This document shows, piece after piece, positions 13,960-22,008 of a stretch of DNA of 27,676 bases. Source of the stretch: a virus. Both the position numbers and the translations under genes were made by a program. The stretch's first letter is position 1, and the number at the start of each line of letters is the position of its first letter. The stretch covers positions 1-27,676 of IMG/VR virus record IMGVR_UViG_3300021959_000305. One strand, given 5' to 3'. The notes under the pieces were generated by a model. The model was given only the letters and a program-made list of their open reading frames with translations, did no database searches and was not told the origin of the DNA.

Positions 13960-15384
13960 TCAGTCCCCTTGCCAATCTTTCACGACATAATAATCATCTA
14001 AGAAGCTCCCAGAGCCATCTCTTAGCCAGCCAGTATTAACAGCAACAGCTCCAGAAGGCAATGAATCCCACCAAGCTCGCAATTCAGCTGCATTATCGGG
14101 GTCACCTGTATATTTCTCGAATATTCCAGGATCGACTTCTCTCATCTTTTTGCCTATGGCAGCAGTTGAGCTGTACTTTCCAGAGGTTAATGCGTCACGC
14201 TCTATGTCGTTCAACAACACCCCAAGCTCTGCAGATCTCTTGAACGTGTAAAGAGAGATGTAGTTGGCAAGCTCTGTATTTCCAAGATCAACAATAGCTC
14301 TTTGGTATGCTTTGAATTCCATGTCCGAAGTTGAGCCAGACCCAATAGGGCGCATTTTCGGGGCCAAGAAGTTGGATGCAGCTTGCAAAGTCTGTTGGTT
14401 GGCAACAAAAGGTGCATCAGCATTGAACACATCAACCAAGAAACTCCGGAGGCCAAGCGTGGCATCTTGAAAGCCACCAGTCGGAACTCTCCCCAAACGG
14501 ATCATCTCCATCAAGCCTTCAACCCTCGGAATAACAGCATTTCGCTTGTCTATAAACCCGTCTTGAGATTTTGCAAGAGTTTCAAGACGTTTCTTTCTGT
14601 AGCCTACGAATGGAGGAGTTGAGCCTTGAACTGGGCTCTGGAGAAGATTGGTGACAACCCCATTGGTGACTTGCGGGACGAGAGCAATGTAACTGTCACC
14701 TTTGATTATCGGCATTCCAATCTGCTCATCATCTTGAGCTGTCAGATAATCAACAAAATAATCATACCGATCACTGTCCTCCGGAAGACCCAAAGAAGAA
14801 ACGTAGGCTTTTGCTTCATCTTCAGGCATATAAATAGCCTGTGATCCAGAGCCGATCGCCTTGACGTTTGATCTGGCTGTTGTAGGGGCAATAATTATAG
14901 ATGCGGGATCCATTTGGGCCAAAGCTGCAGCGTCTGGATTAGTCAGTGTCAGCCTATCTCCTGCTTTGCCGAGTCCAGGAATGTCTTTTTGTAGCTCGTA
15001 TGTTTTGATTGTTGACGAGCCTGTAGCCTTGGGTGGCTTGATCGCTTTGGCTATGTTGATGGCAGTTGCAGGAAGCTTGGCTTCAGCTTCGCGCTTGGCC
15101 ATTGCGTCTTTCATCAGGTATTGTGCTGGGACTAATGAGGCTGTTGAAGCTGCGCCCAGAGCTGTTTGTCCTGGCTTGGAGGCTTCAGCTGCCATGTTAG
15201 TGAAGAATTGAAAAGCCAAAAGAGCAGGATCAATGGGTTTGTATTCAGGAGATATCTCCCGAGCAATCTCAATGGCATCTTCCATCAAGTCTTTTCCACC
15301 CAAGCGATTCAAAGCACCTTGCGACATTCCGAGAAGGTCAGCGTAGCTGGTTCCAGCTGCTCCGATTGTTTCTTCATCTTCCAT
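13960..15384 (-). CDS. Internal virion / ejection-type protein (474 aa)
   Basis: No named domain is recognised. The N-terminal 110 residues are helical and Ala-rich (LLAFQFFTNMAAEASKPGQ). A middle beta-rich region around residues 120-270 has TYELQKDIPGLGKAGDRL and SYIALVPQVTNG. A C-terminal helical region includes ANQQTLQAASNFLAPKMRP and GSGSTSDMEFKAYQRAIVDL, a segment I associate with marine phage structural proteins next to ejection proteins. It lies between the 336-residue virion protein and the 750-residue ejection-type protein, with gaps of 9 and 1 bases, so all three are probably made together. The structural role is inference from context and composition. Confidence 0.55.
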   Translation of the reverse strand: MEDEETIGAAGTSYADLLGMSQGALNRLGGKDLMEDAIEIAREISPEYKPIDPALLAFQFFTNMAAEASKPGQTALGAASTASLVPAQYLMKDAMAKREAEAKLPATAINIAKAIKPPKATGSSTIKTYELQKDIPGLGKAGDRLTLTNPDAAALAQMDPASIIIAPTTARSNVKAIGSGSQAIYMPEDEAKAYVSSLGLPEDSDRYDYFVDYLTAQDDEQIGMPIIKGDSYIALVPQVTNGVVTNLLQSPVQGSTPPFVGYRKKRLETLAKSQDGFIDKRNAVIPRVEGLMEMIRLGRVPTGGFQDATLGLRSFLVDVFNADAPFVANQQTLQAASNFLAPKMRPIGSGSTSDMEFKAYQRAIVDLGNTELANYISLYTFKRSAELGVLLNDIERDALTSGKYSSTAAIGKKMREVDPGIFEKYTGDPDNAAELRAWWDSLPSGAVAVNTGWLRDGSGSFLDDYYVVKDWQGD

Positions 15385-15393
15385 GTCGGCTCC

Positions 15394-16404
15394 TTATCTG
15401 TTACCCATGTAATAAGCACTGGCCAGAGAACCTAGTCCACCGATTGTTTGGCCATATATTGATGGTGCTTGAGCTGTCTGTTCACCTTGCTGCAAAGAGA
15501 ATTGTCTCTGCTCATACGGAACGCCTTTGAGTGCACCGAGAGCAAAGTTAAGTTGCTGGTAGGGATATTGAGCTTGTTCTGTGTAGTCTGCGAATGCCAA
15601 GTCAAGAGCTGTCTGGTCTAGCCTCCGACGAGCCTCCCCAGCCCCTAAGAGGCCAGCTGCAGCTTGTTCTTGTAATCCTTGTACCATCGGAGCATAAGAC
15701 TGCAAAGCCTCTGCCTCCCGAACTCTTGAAGCCTCTTCAGTCTCGAAAGCCTGACGTTGCCTGTCTTCTGCGGCCATCCTGCCAGCTCTATCAGCGTCAA
15801 ACCTGCTGGCTGCGAATCCTAATCCTTCGGCTGCTGCCTTGGCTCGCAAGTCACCCGCCACCATAGCACCTTCTGAGCCTAAAAGAGCTTCTTGTATACC
15901 GAGCCTTGAGCCACCGAATGCTCCTGCTCTGGCAGCTGCAGCTCTGGCATCATTCTGTCCGAGTCTTGTTTGCCGCTCTGCCTCTCGGACTCCTGCGTCT
16001 GCTGCGCCTTGATATATGTCTAAGAAAGGTTGAGCTGATTCTAAGCTGAAGTCAGAGCCCATGAGAGTGTCGTAGTCTTGTTTGGTGTAACCTTGGCCAA
16101 GACCTTTCGCAGCATCATAAGCAGTGTCCAAATAAGTTTGGTATTTCGTGGCATTGTCTCCGGAAAGCATGCCCATCGCTTGTTGCTCTTCTGGGGTTAG
16201 CTTGCTAACTGCGCCAGTTTCCGGATCAGTGTAAGACGCTATCCTTGCCCCAGTGTATTCTGGGTATTCGCTCTTGGCCAACTCCATCGCTTGGTCGAAA
16301 AGTATGCGGCCACCAGCTGATACCCATTCTGGGATTTCTGTGCCTGAAAGAGTTGAGCTAGAAGAAGGAAGTGTTGTTGTTGTGCTTTGACATGCAGCGC
16401 CCAT
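15394..16404 (-). CDS. Alanine-rich internal virion protein (336 aa)
   Basis: The Ser/Thr-rich N-terminus (CQSTTTTLPSSSSTLSG) is followed by a helical region with EIPEWVSAGGRILFDQAMELA and YTKQDYDTLMGSDFSLE, then a long Ala/Arg/Gln-rich coiled region (about 140-260; ARAAAARAGAFGGSRLGIQE, AEDRQRQAFETEEASRVREA) and a Gln-rich end (QQLNFALGALKGVPYEQRQF). This sequence style is widespread in marine podovirus-like genomes at this spot. It is probably a capsid-internal or ejection protein. It starts one base after the stop of the GNAT gene. Confidence 0.6.
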   Translation of the reverse strand: MGAACQSTTTTLPSSSSTLSGTEIPEWVSAGGRILFDQAMELAKSEYPEYTGARIASYTDPETGAVSKLTPEEQQAMGMLSGDNATKYQTYLDTAYDAAKGLGQGYTKQDYDTLMGSDFSLESAQPFLDIYQGAADAGVREAERQTRLGQNDARAAAARAGAFGGSRLGIQEALLGSEGAMVAGDLRAKAAAEGLGFAASRFDADRAGRMAAEDRQRQAFETEEASRVREAEALQSYAPMVQGLQEQAAAGLLGAGEARRRLDQTALDLAFADYTEQAQYPYQQLNFALGALKGVPYEQRQFSLQQGEQTAQAPSIYGQTIGGLGSLASAYYMGNR

Positions 16405-16405
16405 T

Positions 16406-16849
16406 TTACGTCCCCACGAATAAAGACCCAGCTTTTACTAGGCCAAGTCTTTCAAAAAAGTTGTCTTTGCGATCCATATCGCCGGAATAAACATGCCCCA
16501 ATCGGACAGGAACTTTTGCTTCTTTTGCCATGCCAATAAAATTTTTGACTAATTCATAAGCAACTCTGGTCTTTCGGCTAGCCTCAGAGACATAAAACCA
16601 CATATCAGAAAGATGCCTTTCATCAGACCACCAGTCAGTGCTGATTGTTCCTCCGATTGATCCTGATATTTTGTTCTTTTCGTCGATCGCCACGAACACT
16701 ATGCCTCTGTGTATTGCTTCGCTGATCTTGGCGACCAGCTTTTCACTGCTTATCGGTGAGACGGGAATCTCGGTGTTTTTATGCATCTCCATAAGAAGCG
16801 CAATAATCGCCGAAATATCGAGTGGCCCAGCTCTCCGAACATCCATCAC
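16406..16849 (-). CDS. GNAT-family N-acetyltransferase-like protein
   Basis: A 147-residue GNAT-fold protein: the N-terminal strand and helix VRRAGPLDISAIIALLMEMH, the central strands IVFVAIDEKNKISGSIGG, DMWFYVSEASRKTRVAYELV where acetyl-CoA should bind, and the C-terminal FFERLGLVKAGSLFVGT typical of the fold. The pyrophosphate-binding motif is usually R/QxxGxG/A; here it reads RKTRVA, with the first Gly replaced by Arg, so cofactor binding may be weakened or altered. GNAT proteins embedded in marine phage structural operons are common, but the substrate is unknown (a virion protein, host protein or small molecule). The start overlaps the end of the 97-residue gene by 4 bases. Confidence 0.8.
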   Translation of the reverse strand: MMDVRRAGPLDISAIIALLMEMHKNTEIPVSPISSEKLVAKISEAIHRGIVFVAIDEKNKISGSIGGTISTDWWSDERHLSDMWFYVSEASRKTRVAYELVKNFIGMAKEAKVPVRLGHVYSGDMDRKDNFFERLGLVKAGSLFVGT

Positions 16850-17139
16850 ATACCGCCCAAAGCACCCATCTGCGGAGCTGCTTGTTGCGGAGCTGCTTGT
16901 TGCCCTTCAACCGCTTCTATAAGCTGCGCCAGCTCTGGGATCAACTTTATTAGGATCCGAGCAACTTCAGGAGTGATCGCTTCGTCCAGACGACCAAGCT
17001 CCTCAGGAGACATGTTCGACAATCGAGCCAAAAGAACTGCTGCGATCTCTTCGTCCGGCTGCATCATCGCTTCGCGTGCTCTCGGATCCATTCCAGCATC
17101 CATATTCGCTCCACGCATATCAGGCATTTGTTCGGCCAT
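16846..17139 (-). CDS. Small acidic Met/Gln-rich protein (97 aa)
   Basis: Composition: an acidic N-terminus (MPDMRGANMDAGMDPRAREA), a central helical domain (EEIAAVLLARLSNMSPEELGRLDEAITPEVARILIKLIPEL, written here only as its ends, about residues 30-70) and a low-complexity tail QQAAPQQAAPQMGALGGM. This resembles small linker or scaffold-like proteins found in marine phage virion operons. No catalytic residue or membrane segment is seen. It sits between the 426-residue virion protein (no gap) and the GNAT gene (4-base overlap), which indicates coupled translation. Confidence 0.55.
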   Translation of the reverse strand: MAEQMPDMRGANMDAGMDPRAREAMMQPDEEIAAVLLARLSNMSPEELGRLDEAITPEVARILIKLIPELAQLIEAVEGQQAAPQQAAPQMGALGGM

Positions 17140-18420
17140 TTAAGCCTCCTTGGTTTTGTAAAGAACAGACCAGTCTGTCTTTTTTGTGAACGCACCAACA
17201 ACCCAGCATGTTGGCTCTAATATCTTCCGGTAAATCTTGCCTAGATAGTCTGGCTTGGTTCTCTGGCCATATATGTAAGCAATCTCATTCGACCTGTGTT
17301 GGGCTAGGTGTTTCCACAAACCGACAAAGCGGCCTTTGCGCATTTGCTTGACCATCCACACTGCCCAGATATGATAACCATTGACGTGCTGCGGGGAAAG
17401 ATAGTCTCTCGTGAATCGATAGTCAAGGATCACGCTCTTCCTATCCATCAAGCCTTGGCGCATCAGCTCATTGCATATTACCCTGCCACCCAAAGCACCA
17501 CCCAGCATGCTGCCAATTACCCCTCCAAATCCTGGAAGGATAGCATTTCCCAGAGCCATGCCTATTGCTGAAGCCCCTGCAGACTTAGCTGCCTCTTTAG
17601 GCTTCCTGCCCATGAGCAGGTTTACGCCAAAAGCCATCAACCCAGCACCACCAGCTGAGGTCCAGTTGGCCTTGGCACCTTCGCCCCAAAGCCTGTTGCC
17701 CACACCTTCGAAGAATGTTGGGGCTGTTGAAGATGATGTTATTGCTTCTGCGGCTATGTTGCTTTCAACACCTTCCAAGTTTTCAAGCGCACCAGCCTCA
17801 TAAACTCTCCTGCCATTGACAACTTCTGAGCTGTCTTTGAGTGCATTATAAGCAGCCTCATTGCCAGTTGCTGCGGCTGTTGCTTTGTTCGAAAGCTCTG
17901 GGTAATAAACTGCATTGTCAGACAACCCAGTCTCTAAAATTTTGTACCCTGCCTTGGTGCTGTCCGCAACTAACTCGGAGGGAAGATCTTTGAATGCACC
18001 TTTGGCTCCTGCTAACAGCTTGGCCCCAGAATCCCCAGACATGTATGGATCAACCAAAGCTGCCCCTGCAGAAGCTCCAACTGTCTGCCCCAGCTGGCTC
18101 AAAGTGTCTCCGGTGACTTGCTTGCTGATCTGTCCTGGACCCATCATGCCTGTTGGTTGGCCTTGAGAGTCGACTAGCTTTTGATAATCCTCAAGCATCG
18201 AGTTGTCGAACTGGCTACTAGGATCAAAGCTCCGCTCACCTGTTTGGATCTGGGTCACCCAAGTCAGAGTTGGGACAGCCGCAGTTCCATACATTGTTTG
18301 GAGGTCAATGTTGGGATCTTGAGTGACTGCAGTGTTTTGGAAAACGCCATATTCAACAGGCACAGACTCCTCTTCAGTTGTCTCGCCTGTCAGTCCTGTC
18401 AATGCACCTGCTGTAGCCAT
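17140..18420 (-). CDS. Virion protein with glycine zipper and conserved C-terminal domain (426 aa)
   Basis: The N-terminal 240 residues are polar, with predicted disorder. A Gly/Ala hydrophobic stretch (about 245-310; MALGNAILPGFGGVIGSMLG and GALGG) resembles a glycine zipper able to insert in membranes. The C-terminal 110 residues form a basic domain beginning RVICNELMRQGLMDRK and including VNGYHIWAVWMVKQMRKGRF; this ICxELxRQGLxD pattern recurs in tail- or ejection-associated proteins of marine phages as I recall. Membrane-active character and position suggest a role in DNA delivery. It is preceded by the only sizeable gap of the late half, with AAAGGA eight bases before the ATG, and that gap holds a promoter-like element. 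Confidence 0.55.
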   Translation of the reverse strand: MATAGALTGLTGETTEEESVPVEYGVFQNTAVTQDPNIDLQTMYGTAAVPTLTWVTQIQTGERSFDPSSQFDNSMLEDYQKLVDSQGQPTGMMGPGQISKQVTGDTLSQLGQTVGASAGAALVDPYMSGDSGAKLLAGAKGAFKDLPSELVADSTKAGYKILETGLSDNAVYYPELSNKATAAATGNEAAYNALKDSSEVVNGRRVYEAGALENLEGVESNIAAEAITSSSTAPTFFEGVGNRLWGEGAKANWTSAGGAGLMAFGVNLLMGRKPKEAAKSAGASAIGMALGNAILPGFGGVIGSMLGGALGGRVICNELMRQGLMDRKSVILDYRFTRDYLSPQHVNGYHIWAVWMVKQMRKGRFVGLWKHLAQHRSNEIAYIYGQRTKPDYLGKIYRKILEPTCWVVGAFTKKTDWSVLYKTKEA

Positions 18421-18438
18421 GAAAGATTCCTTTGACTA

Positions 18439-18467
18439 ATTTTAGTTTATATTGCGTGAGTAGTAAA
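18439..18467 (-). promoter_or_regulatory. Possible internal late promoter
   Basis: In the 50-base AT-rich gap ahead of the 426-residue gene, the minus strand reads TTTACT, 17 bases, TAAAAT, a near-consensus -10 box. The -35 box is the same hexamer as in the candidate at 6828-6856. A start near 18432 would fall at the edge of the ribosome site (18433-18428), leaving almost no leader. This geometry lowers confidence. Confidence 0.25.
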
Positions 18468-18470
18468 TCA

Positions 18471-18800
18471 TTAACTTATCTCCAGCAATGATGCCACAAC
18501 GTGCAACCTGTTTCCTGTGGCTGCGGTGACTTTTATTATCTCACCTTCTTGAACAACCAAAGGCTGCGTCAAAAGCTCAACAGTCGCATTCGCGCCCACA
18601 GCCTTGACTTTAAATAAAGAGAAAGTCGCAGGAGATGAGGCTGCGTCTGTGATTGTGACGGTGATTGTGTCAGCATTGCCGCTATCTTCAGAAACAAGCA
18701 ATGACTTGATTAATGTGGTAGTCGCGCTTGGAGCTGTATAAAGGACAGTCGCTCCTGTTCCCGTCAAATCAACTTTCGCGTTTTTATAGTTGTTAGCCAT
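18471..18800 (-). CDS. Small beta-rich structural protein (109 aa)
   Basis: The start at ATG 18800 (MANNYKNAKVDLTG) is preferred over an upstream in-frame start at 18815, because it overlaps the preceding stop (TAATG). The sequence is an alternating beta pattern (ATVLYTAPSATTTLIKSLLV, TITVTITDAAS, VVQEGEIIKVTAATGNRLHV), the build of a small jelly-roll or Ig-like decoration or tail protein. Similar short proteins accompany gp10-like proteins in marine podoviruses. It has no signal or membrane segment. The function remains a structural guess. Confidence 0.6.
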   Translation of the reverse strand: MANNYKNAKVDLTGTGATVLYTAPSATTTLIKSLLVSEDSGNADTITVTITDAASSPATFSLFKVKAVGANATVELLTQPLVVQEGEIIKVTAATGNRLHVVASLLEIS

Positions 18801-18988
18801 TACCCAATGAACCACGCTGTAGCTTCAGCTTGCTCTATGGCTGAATTCAGACCTGCTGAGTTAGCAAAATAAGTTGCCTGTTTTTCTAACTCGATTGTGT
18901 TGGTCAAGCGTGCCATATAACTCCGGTGATACTCCTCTGGAGGAGTTGGCAACCTTAAGACTGCTAGTGGGGCTGCTGGCTGTGTCAT
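18800..18988 (-). CDS. Small hypothetical virion-operon protein (62 aa)
   Basis: No family is recognised. The sequence begins with a Pro-rich stretch (MTQPAAPLAVLRLPTPPEEY) and continues with a single predicted helix (LTNTIELEKQATYFANSAG). Its start overlaps the end of the gp10-like gene by 4 bases and its stop overlaps the next ATG by 1 base, so it is firmly embedded in a translationally coupled chain. It is probably a small tail or head-closure component; no direct evidence. Confidence 0.6.
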   Translation of the reverse strand: MTQPAAPLAVLRLPTPPEEYHRSYMARLTNTIELEKQATYFANSAGLNSAIEQAEATAWFIG

Positions 18989-20895
18989 CTTGGGCCATCC
19001 TGTCTTAAGTCAATTCTAAAGTCTCCAAGCTGCCATTCGTCTTGGGTTCCTGTGCTTTGAAACTTTAAAGCTATCTGACGACCTTTTGCTCTGGTGCTGA
19101 TCTTTTCAGTTGTGGAGGTTATGTTGAATGGGCCTTTGGAAGTCTCGGAAGCATTCGGGAACTTGCGAGTATTCATGAAAACTGAAACTGTGCTGTTGGC
19201 TCCCATTGTAATATCTGGGATTATCCTGTCAACCATATAAAGATTGTTGCCTTCTGTCGTTATTTCTCTTGGCGAGCCTTCAATGAAGCAATTCATCGCT
19301 GCGCCATCTGCGCTTGTGCCTGTCTCTTGATTATACAAATGACCACCTGCATCAAATGCGAATGGTTTTTCTCGAGAGCCAAACGCATCATTCCAGACTG
19401 TCCTGTCCATAGATCCAATTGACCAAGCATTTTCAGCATAGTTATAAGAAACATAACTGTCTGGCTCAGGATCATCAGCAGCTGTGTTCTGGTCAGAGAC
19501 ATAGAACCAAGTGACCTCGTTGAATTCAACATTATGACCGACTGCAGTCTTGTCGAAATAACGGCCTTGCATTCTGTCGAAAACAAAATGTTTTACGGAA
19601 CAAGGAATCTCTTTGACAACACCATCATAAACGTAAAAAGATCTGTTGCTCATCCAATATACATTGCCATCAATAGCGATCATCGAGTTTATGCCATTGG
19701 CACCAACTCCAGTGGCCAGCAATCGAAAAGAGAATATGAATGGTGCACCAACGAACGTCATTCCATAGATAGCCTCGTCGGTGCTTATTATAGTTTCTTC
19801 TCGGGTATTGACCATTGTGATTATTTTTGTGCCAACTTCCAACCGTTGATCGCCAGCTGTGTTGGTTGCTGTTGGTGCAAACTTCGTAAAGTCTTCTTGA
19901 GTTGACCATCGAACCAACATCGGATCCAAGTCACCAGAGCTTCCATCAGCTGCGACGTAAACGCTGGCCCCACCAGCTATAAAGTGTCTGTCTGGAAAAC
20001 TAACGACAGAGGTTCTTATTTGAGCTGGGACAGAAGCTGCCTCGGCTATTGATGACACCAAAACTGCTCTGCTCGTAACATTAGAAGATGTGTCCCAATA
20101 ATAAACATCATGGCCTCTAACTGTTGCAAGAAGATCTTCTCCCCAAAGATTCAAGCTCCAAACAGAACTTTCAAGACTGACTTGAGACAAAGACAAAGAT
20201 CTTGGTGTGTTCCACGTTGATTCGCCCCAACCACCAACACCCCAACCCAAAGCTGGGGCAGCACTCTGGGTTCCCAATCCATCATTAGAGCCAATCAGGT
20301 ATTTTATGTCTATTGTCGTGCCGCCGCCTGTGGCTCCGCTTGTTGCAGCTGTTGGAGACTGTATGGAATAAGAATTAGAGTCAATGAAAGTTATTTGGTA
20401 GCCAGACATTCTGTTGATCGTGTCTGCAGGGATCCCTCCTGTAGCGGTGGCAGAGTTTATTACAACCCAATCACCGTCTGAAGCTCCATGCGAATTATCG
20501 GTTATAGTAATGGTTGTGCTGCCATTGGTCACGACCAAAGGATTAGAGAGGTTGCTCGTGGTTTTTCGCAATGGCGTAATGTCATAAATTGCGTTGTTTT
20601 GAATTATGTAGAGATGATTGTGTGTACCGACAGCTATTCGATCTGTACCATCTACACCTCGCCAAAAAACCATTTTTCGGCCAATGCCAGTCAGCGTGGC
20701 TTCAGTAGATGTTGTTTCCCCATCCGAATCTAATGCGTAAAATGGGTCTTTTTGCCAGCCTCCAATTTTCTCTGGGTAACCATTGACAAAACGAACAAGA
20801 TCACTGTCAACGTAAAATGGCCCATTCTTGCCAGCAGAATATTCTGTGGTGTCTTTAACAATCCCTGAGTTATATTTTATCAGAGAAAAAGTCAT
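18985..20895 (-). CDS. P22 gp10-like tail hub / packaged-DNA stabilisation protein
   Basis: A 636-residue beta-propeller-like protein. The opening (FSLIKYNSGIVKDTTEYSAG, then LVRFVNGYPEKIGGW) matches the gp10-type stabilisation proteins that close the podovirus head-tail channel and hold packaged DNA. Repeated blade-like strands follow (KMVFWRGVDGTDRIAVGTHN, SVVSFPDRHFIAGGASVYVA, EETIISTDEAIYGM, FVFDRMQGRYFDKT). An inserted region near 135-190 looks like an extra Ig-like or carbohydrate-binding module. A Trp/Gly motif GWGVGGWGESTW is shared with the repeat fibre at the right edge. One base separates its start from the endolysin stop. Confidence 0.75.
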   Translation of the reverse strand: MTFSLIKYNSGIVKDTTEYSAGKNGPFYVDSDLVRFVNGYPEKIGGWQKDPFYALDSDGETTSTEATLTGIGRKMVFWRGVDGTDRIAVGTHNHLYIIQNNAIYDITPLRKTTSNLSNPLVVTNGSTTITITDNSHGASDGDWVVINSATATGGIPADTINRMSGYQITFIDSNSYSIQSPTAATSGATGGGTTIDIKYLIGSNDGLGTQSAAPALGWGVGGWGESTWNTPRSLSLSQVSLESSVWSLNLWGEDLLATVRGHDVYYWDTSSNVTSRAVLVSSIAEAASVPAQIRTSVVSFPDRHFIAGGASVYVAADGSSGDLDPMLVRWSTQEDFTKFAPTATNTAGDQRLEVGTKIITMVNTREETIISTDEAIYGMTFVGAPFIFSFRLLATGVGANGINSMIAIDGNVYWMSNRSFYVYDGVVKEIPCSVKHFVFDRMQGRYFDKTAVGHNVEFNEVTWFYVSDQNTAADDPEPDSYVSYNYAENAWSIGSMDRTVWNDAFGSREKPFAFDAGGHLYNQETGTSADGAAMNCFIEGSPREITTEGNNLYMVDRIIPDITMGANSTVSVFMNTRKFPNASETSKGPFNITSTTEKISTRAKGRQIALKFQSTGTQDEWQLGDFRIDLRQDGPR

Positions 20896-20896
20896 A

Positions 20897-21349
20897 TTAA
20901 AAAGCTAACTCAAAATGCGGTGCATCTATGAATGGCCTACGACCTTGTGATCTGCGAATGTCAATGTAGCTGTTCATCGCATTCTCCGCAGTGCCCTCCC
21001 AATCTCCAAGAGAGTCAACTGTCCAAGCTGCGCCCCACTTGATCTTAACTCCAGAGGCTGCAGCAGCTTCTTTCATCGCATCAGCAATCTCGTCGTAAAG
21101 GTTGAGCTCCCAACGACCACCATCAACGTAAGCCATCAAGTCAACAGCGTTGCCGTGGATGTGCTTGCTTTTCATTGTTTGGCTGGCACCTTTAGCGACA
21201 AGAGCTTTTTGCTCTTCCATCGTCCTCAATCCGCAAATCACTGAAAAGTCTTGTTTCGTAACGCCGATGGCGTACTTCACGACAGTTACCAGATTTTCGT
21301 TGACACCTTCTAGCCTTGATAGGCTTCGTTTTCCTAACTTGTATCCCAT
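20897..21349 (-). CDS. M15 L-alanyl-D-glutamate-type endopeptidase (endolysin)
   Basis: A 150-residue zinc peptidase that cuts peptidoglycan stem peptides, of the T5 endolysin/CwlK kind. SKHIHGNAVDL fits the SxHxxGxAxD motif with zinc ligands His63 and Asp70, APHFEL gives the third ligand His145, and SVICGLRTMEEQ supplies the conserved Arg. The ATG at 21349 is chosen because translation from the longer in-frame start at 21439 would add an unrelated basic leader; GGGAAG lies just upstream. No signal peptide is present, so export relies on the neighbouring holin candidates. It is the last gene of the lysis cluster and precedes the gp10-like gene by one base. Confidence 0.88.
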   Translation of the reverse strand: MGYKLGKRSLSRLEGVNENLVTVVKYAIGVTKQDFSVICGLRTMEEQKALVAKGASQTMKSKHIHGNAVDLMAYVDGGRWELNLYDEIADAMKEAAAASGVKIKWGAAWTVDSLGDWEGTAENAMNSYIDIRRSQGRRPFIDAPHFELAF

Positions 21350-21351
21350 GG

Positions 21352-21804
21352 CTACTTCCCTGCATACTTCGTGATCGCACGATTCCCAAACCAGAAAGCC
21401 AAGACCGCACTGAACAGTCCGGACGTTTCTCCATCCCACATCAAGTCAACTGCTTGCATCCAATCACCACCAGCTTGCGTGACTTTGACCATGATCACAA
21501 CTTTCGTGGCTACGAACAATCCGAAAAAGGCATAAGTAATGATAGGGCGAACGCTGCCCCTGAGAGCGTTGACAAAGCCTCCAGCGTCAATAGATCGGTC
21601 ATGTGCATACAACCCTTTTGTTTCTTCGATGTCTGCCTTTTTATCTAGCTCGACCAGCTTCATTTCGCTGCGTCTTTGAGCAAGATCTGTTTCTATTTGC
21701 ATCATTTCAATGCGGTGTTTTTGTTGCTGGTTTGCCTTGAAGTAATCCAGAACTGACGGCAAAAACGATGATCCGAAACCTAGAAGGCTCCCTAGCAGTG
21801 CCAT
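21352..21804 (-). CDS. GTA-type 3TM holin-like protein
   Basis: A 150-residue protein with an N-terminal hydrophobic segment (ALLGSLLGFGSSFLPSVLDYF), a charged coiled-coil region (QQQKHRIEMMQIETDLAQRR through KADIEETKG) and two C-terminal membrane segments (RPIITYAFFGLFVATKVVIM and SGLFSAVLAFWFGNRAITK). The RPxIT...FWFGxRA ending matches the three-transmembrane holin family described from gene transfer agents and marine phages. It should form the lesion releasing the M15 endopeptidase, whose gene is two bases downstream. Start at 21804 or 21807: an ATGATG pair overlaps the upstream stop. Confidence 0.75.
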   Translation of the reverse strand: MALLGSLLGFGSSFLPSVLDYFKANQQQKHRIEMMQIETDLAQRRSEMKLVELDKKADIEETKGLYAHDRSIDAGGFVNALRGSVRPIITYAFFGLFVATKVVIMVKVTQAGGDWMQAVDLMWDGETSGLFSAVLAFWFGNRAITKYAGK

Positions 21805-22004
21805 CATTTCTCTGATCCTAACCATACTGCGAAGGCACCTGTCATAGCACCTGTCACAGTGGCAGTCAATGCAGTGGCCTGAGTGCTGACAACGTCCTGT
21901 GGGAGAGACATGAACCACTCAATAACACGAATGTACATAACCGTCATCACCAACATCATAAATCGAGGCATAATCTTCCATGCCAGAAACTTTTCCATAG
22001 TCAT
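21804..22004 (-). CDS. Small two-TM holin-like protein (66 aa)
   Basis: This protein has two membrane segments: PRFMMLVMTVMYIRVIEWFM and ATALTATVTGAMTGAFAVWL, separated by a short SLPQDVVSTQ loop, with a basic N-terminus (EKFLAWK) and a short charged C-terminus (GSEK). The size and topology suit a class II holin. It lies in a row of three membrane proteins directly upstream of the endolysin, so it could be the true holin with the 3TM protein as partner, or an antiholin. Which of the two forms the pore cannot be read from sequence. Confidence 0.7.
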   Translation of the reverse strand: MTMEKFLAWKIMPRFMMLVMTVMYIRVIEWFMSLPQDVVSTQATALTATVTGAMTGAFAVWLGSEK

Positions 22005-22008
22005 GCTC

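Noticed and set aside
13542-14039. A 165-codon plus-strand frame opposite the 750- and 474-residue virion genes
   Set aside because: It spans the junction between two minus-strand genes, has no ribosome site, and its Leu/Phe/Arg composition is typical antisense of Glu/Asp/Ala-rich coding sequence.
20897-21439. Longer version of the M15 endopeptidase starting at 21439
   Set aside because: The extra 30 residues overlap the holin-like gene and do not belong to the family; the ATG at 21349 has a ribosome site and gives the normal family length.
21352-21918. Longer version of the 3TM holin starting at 21918
   Set aside because: The added Cys/His-rich leader reads through the upstream holin-like gene out of frame; the ATG pair at 21807/21804 overlaps that gene's stop in the usual way.
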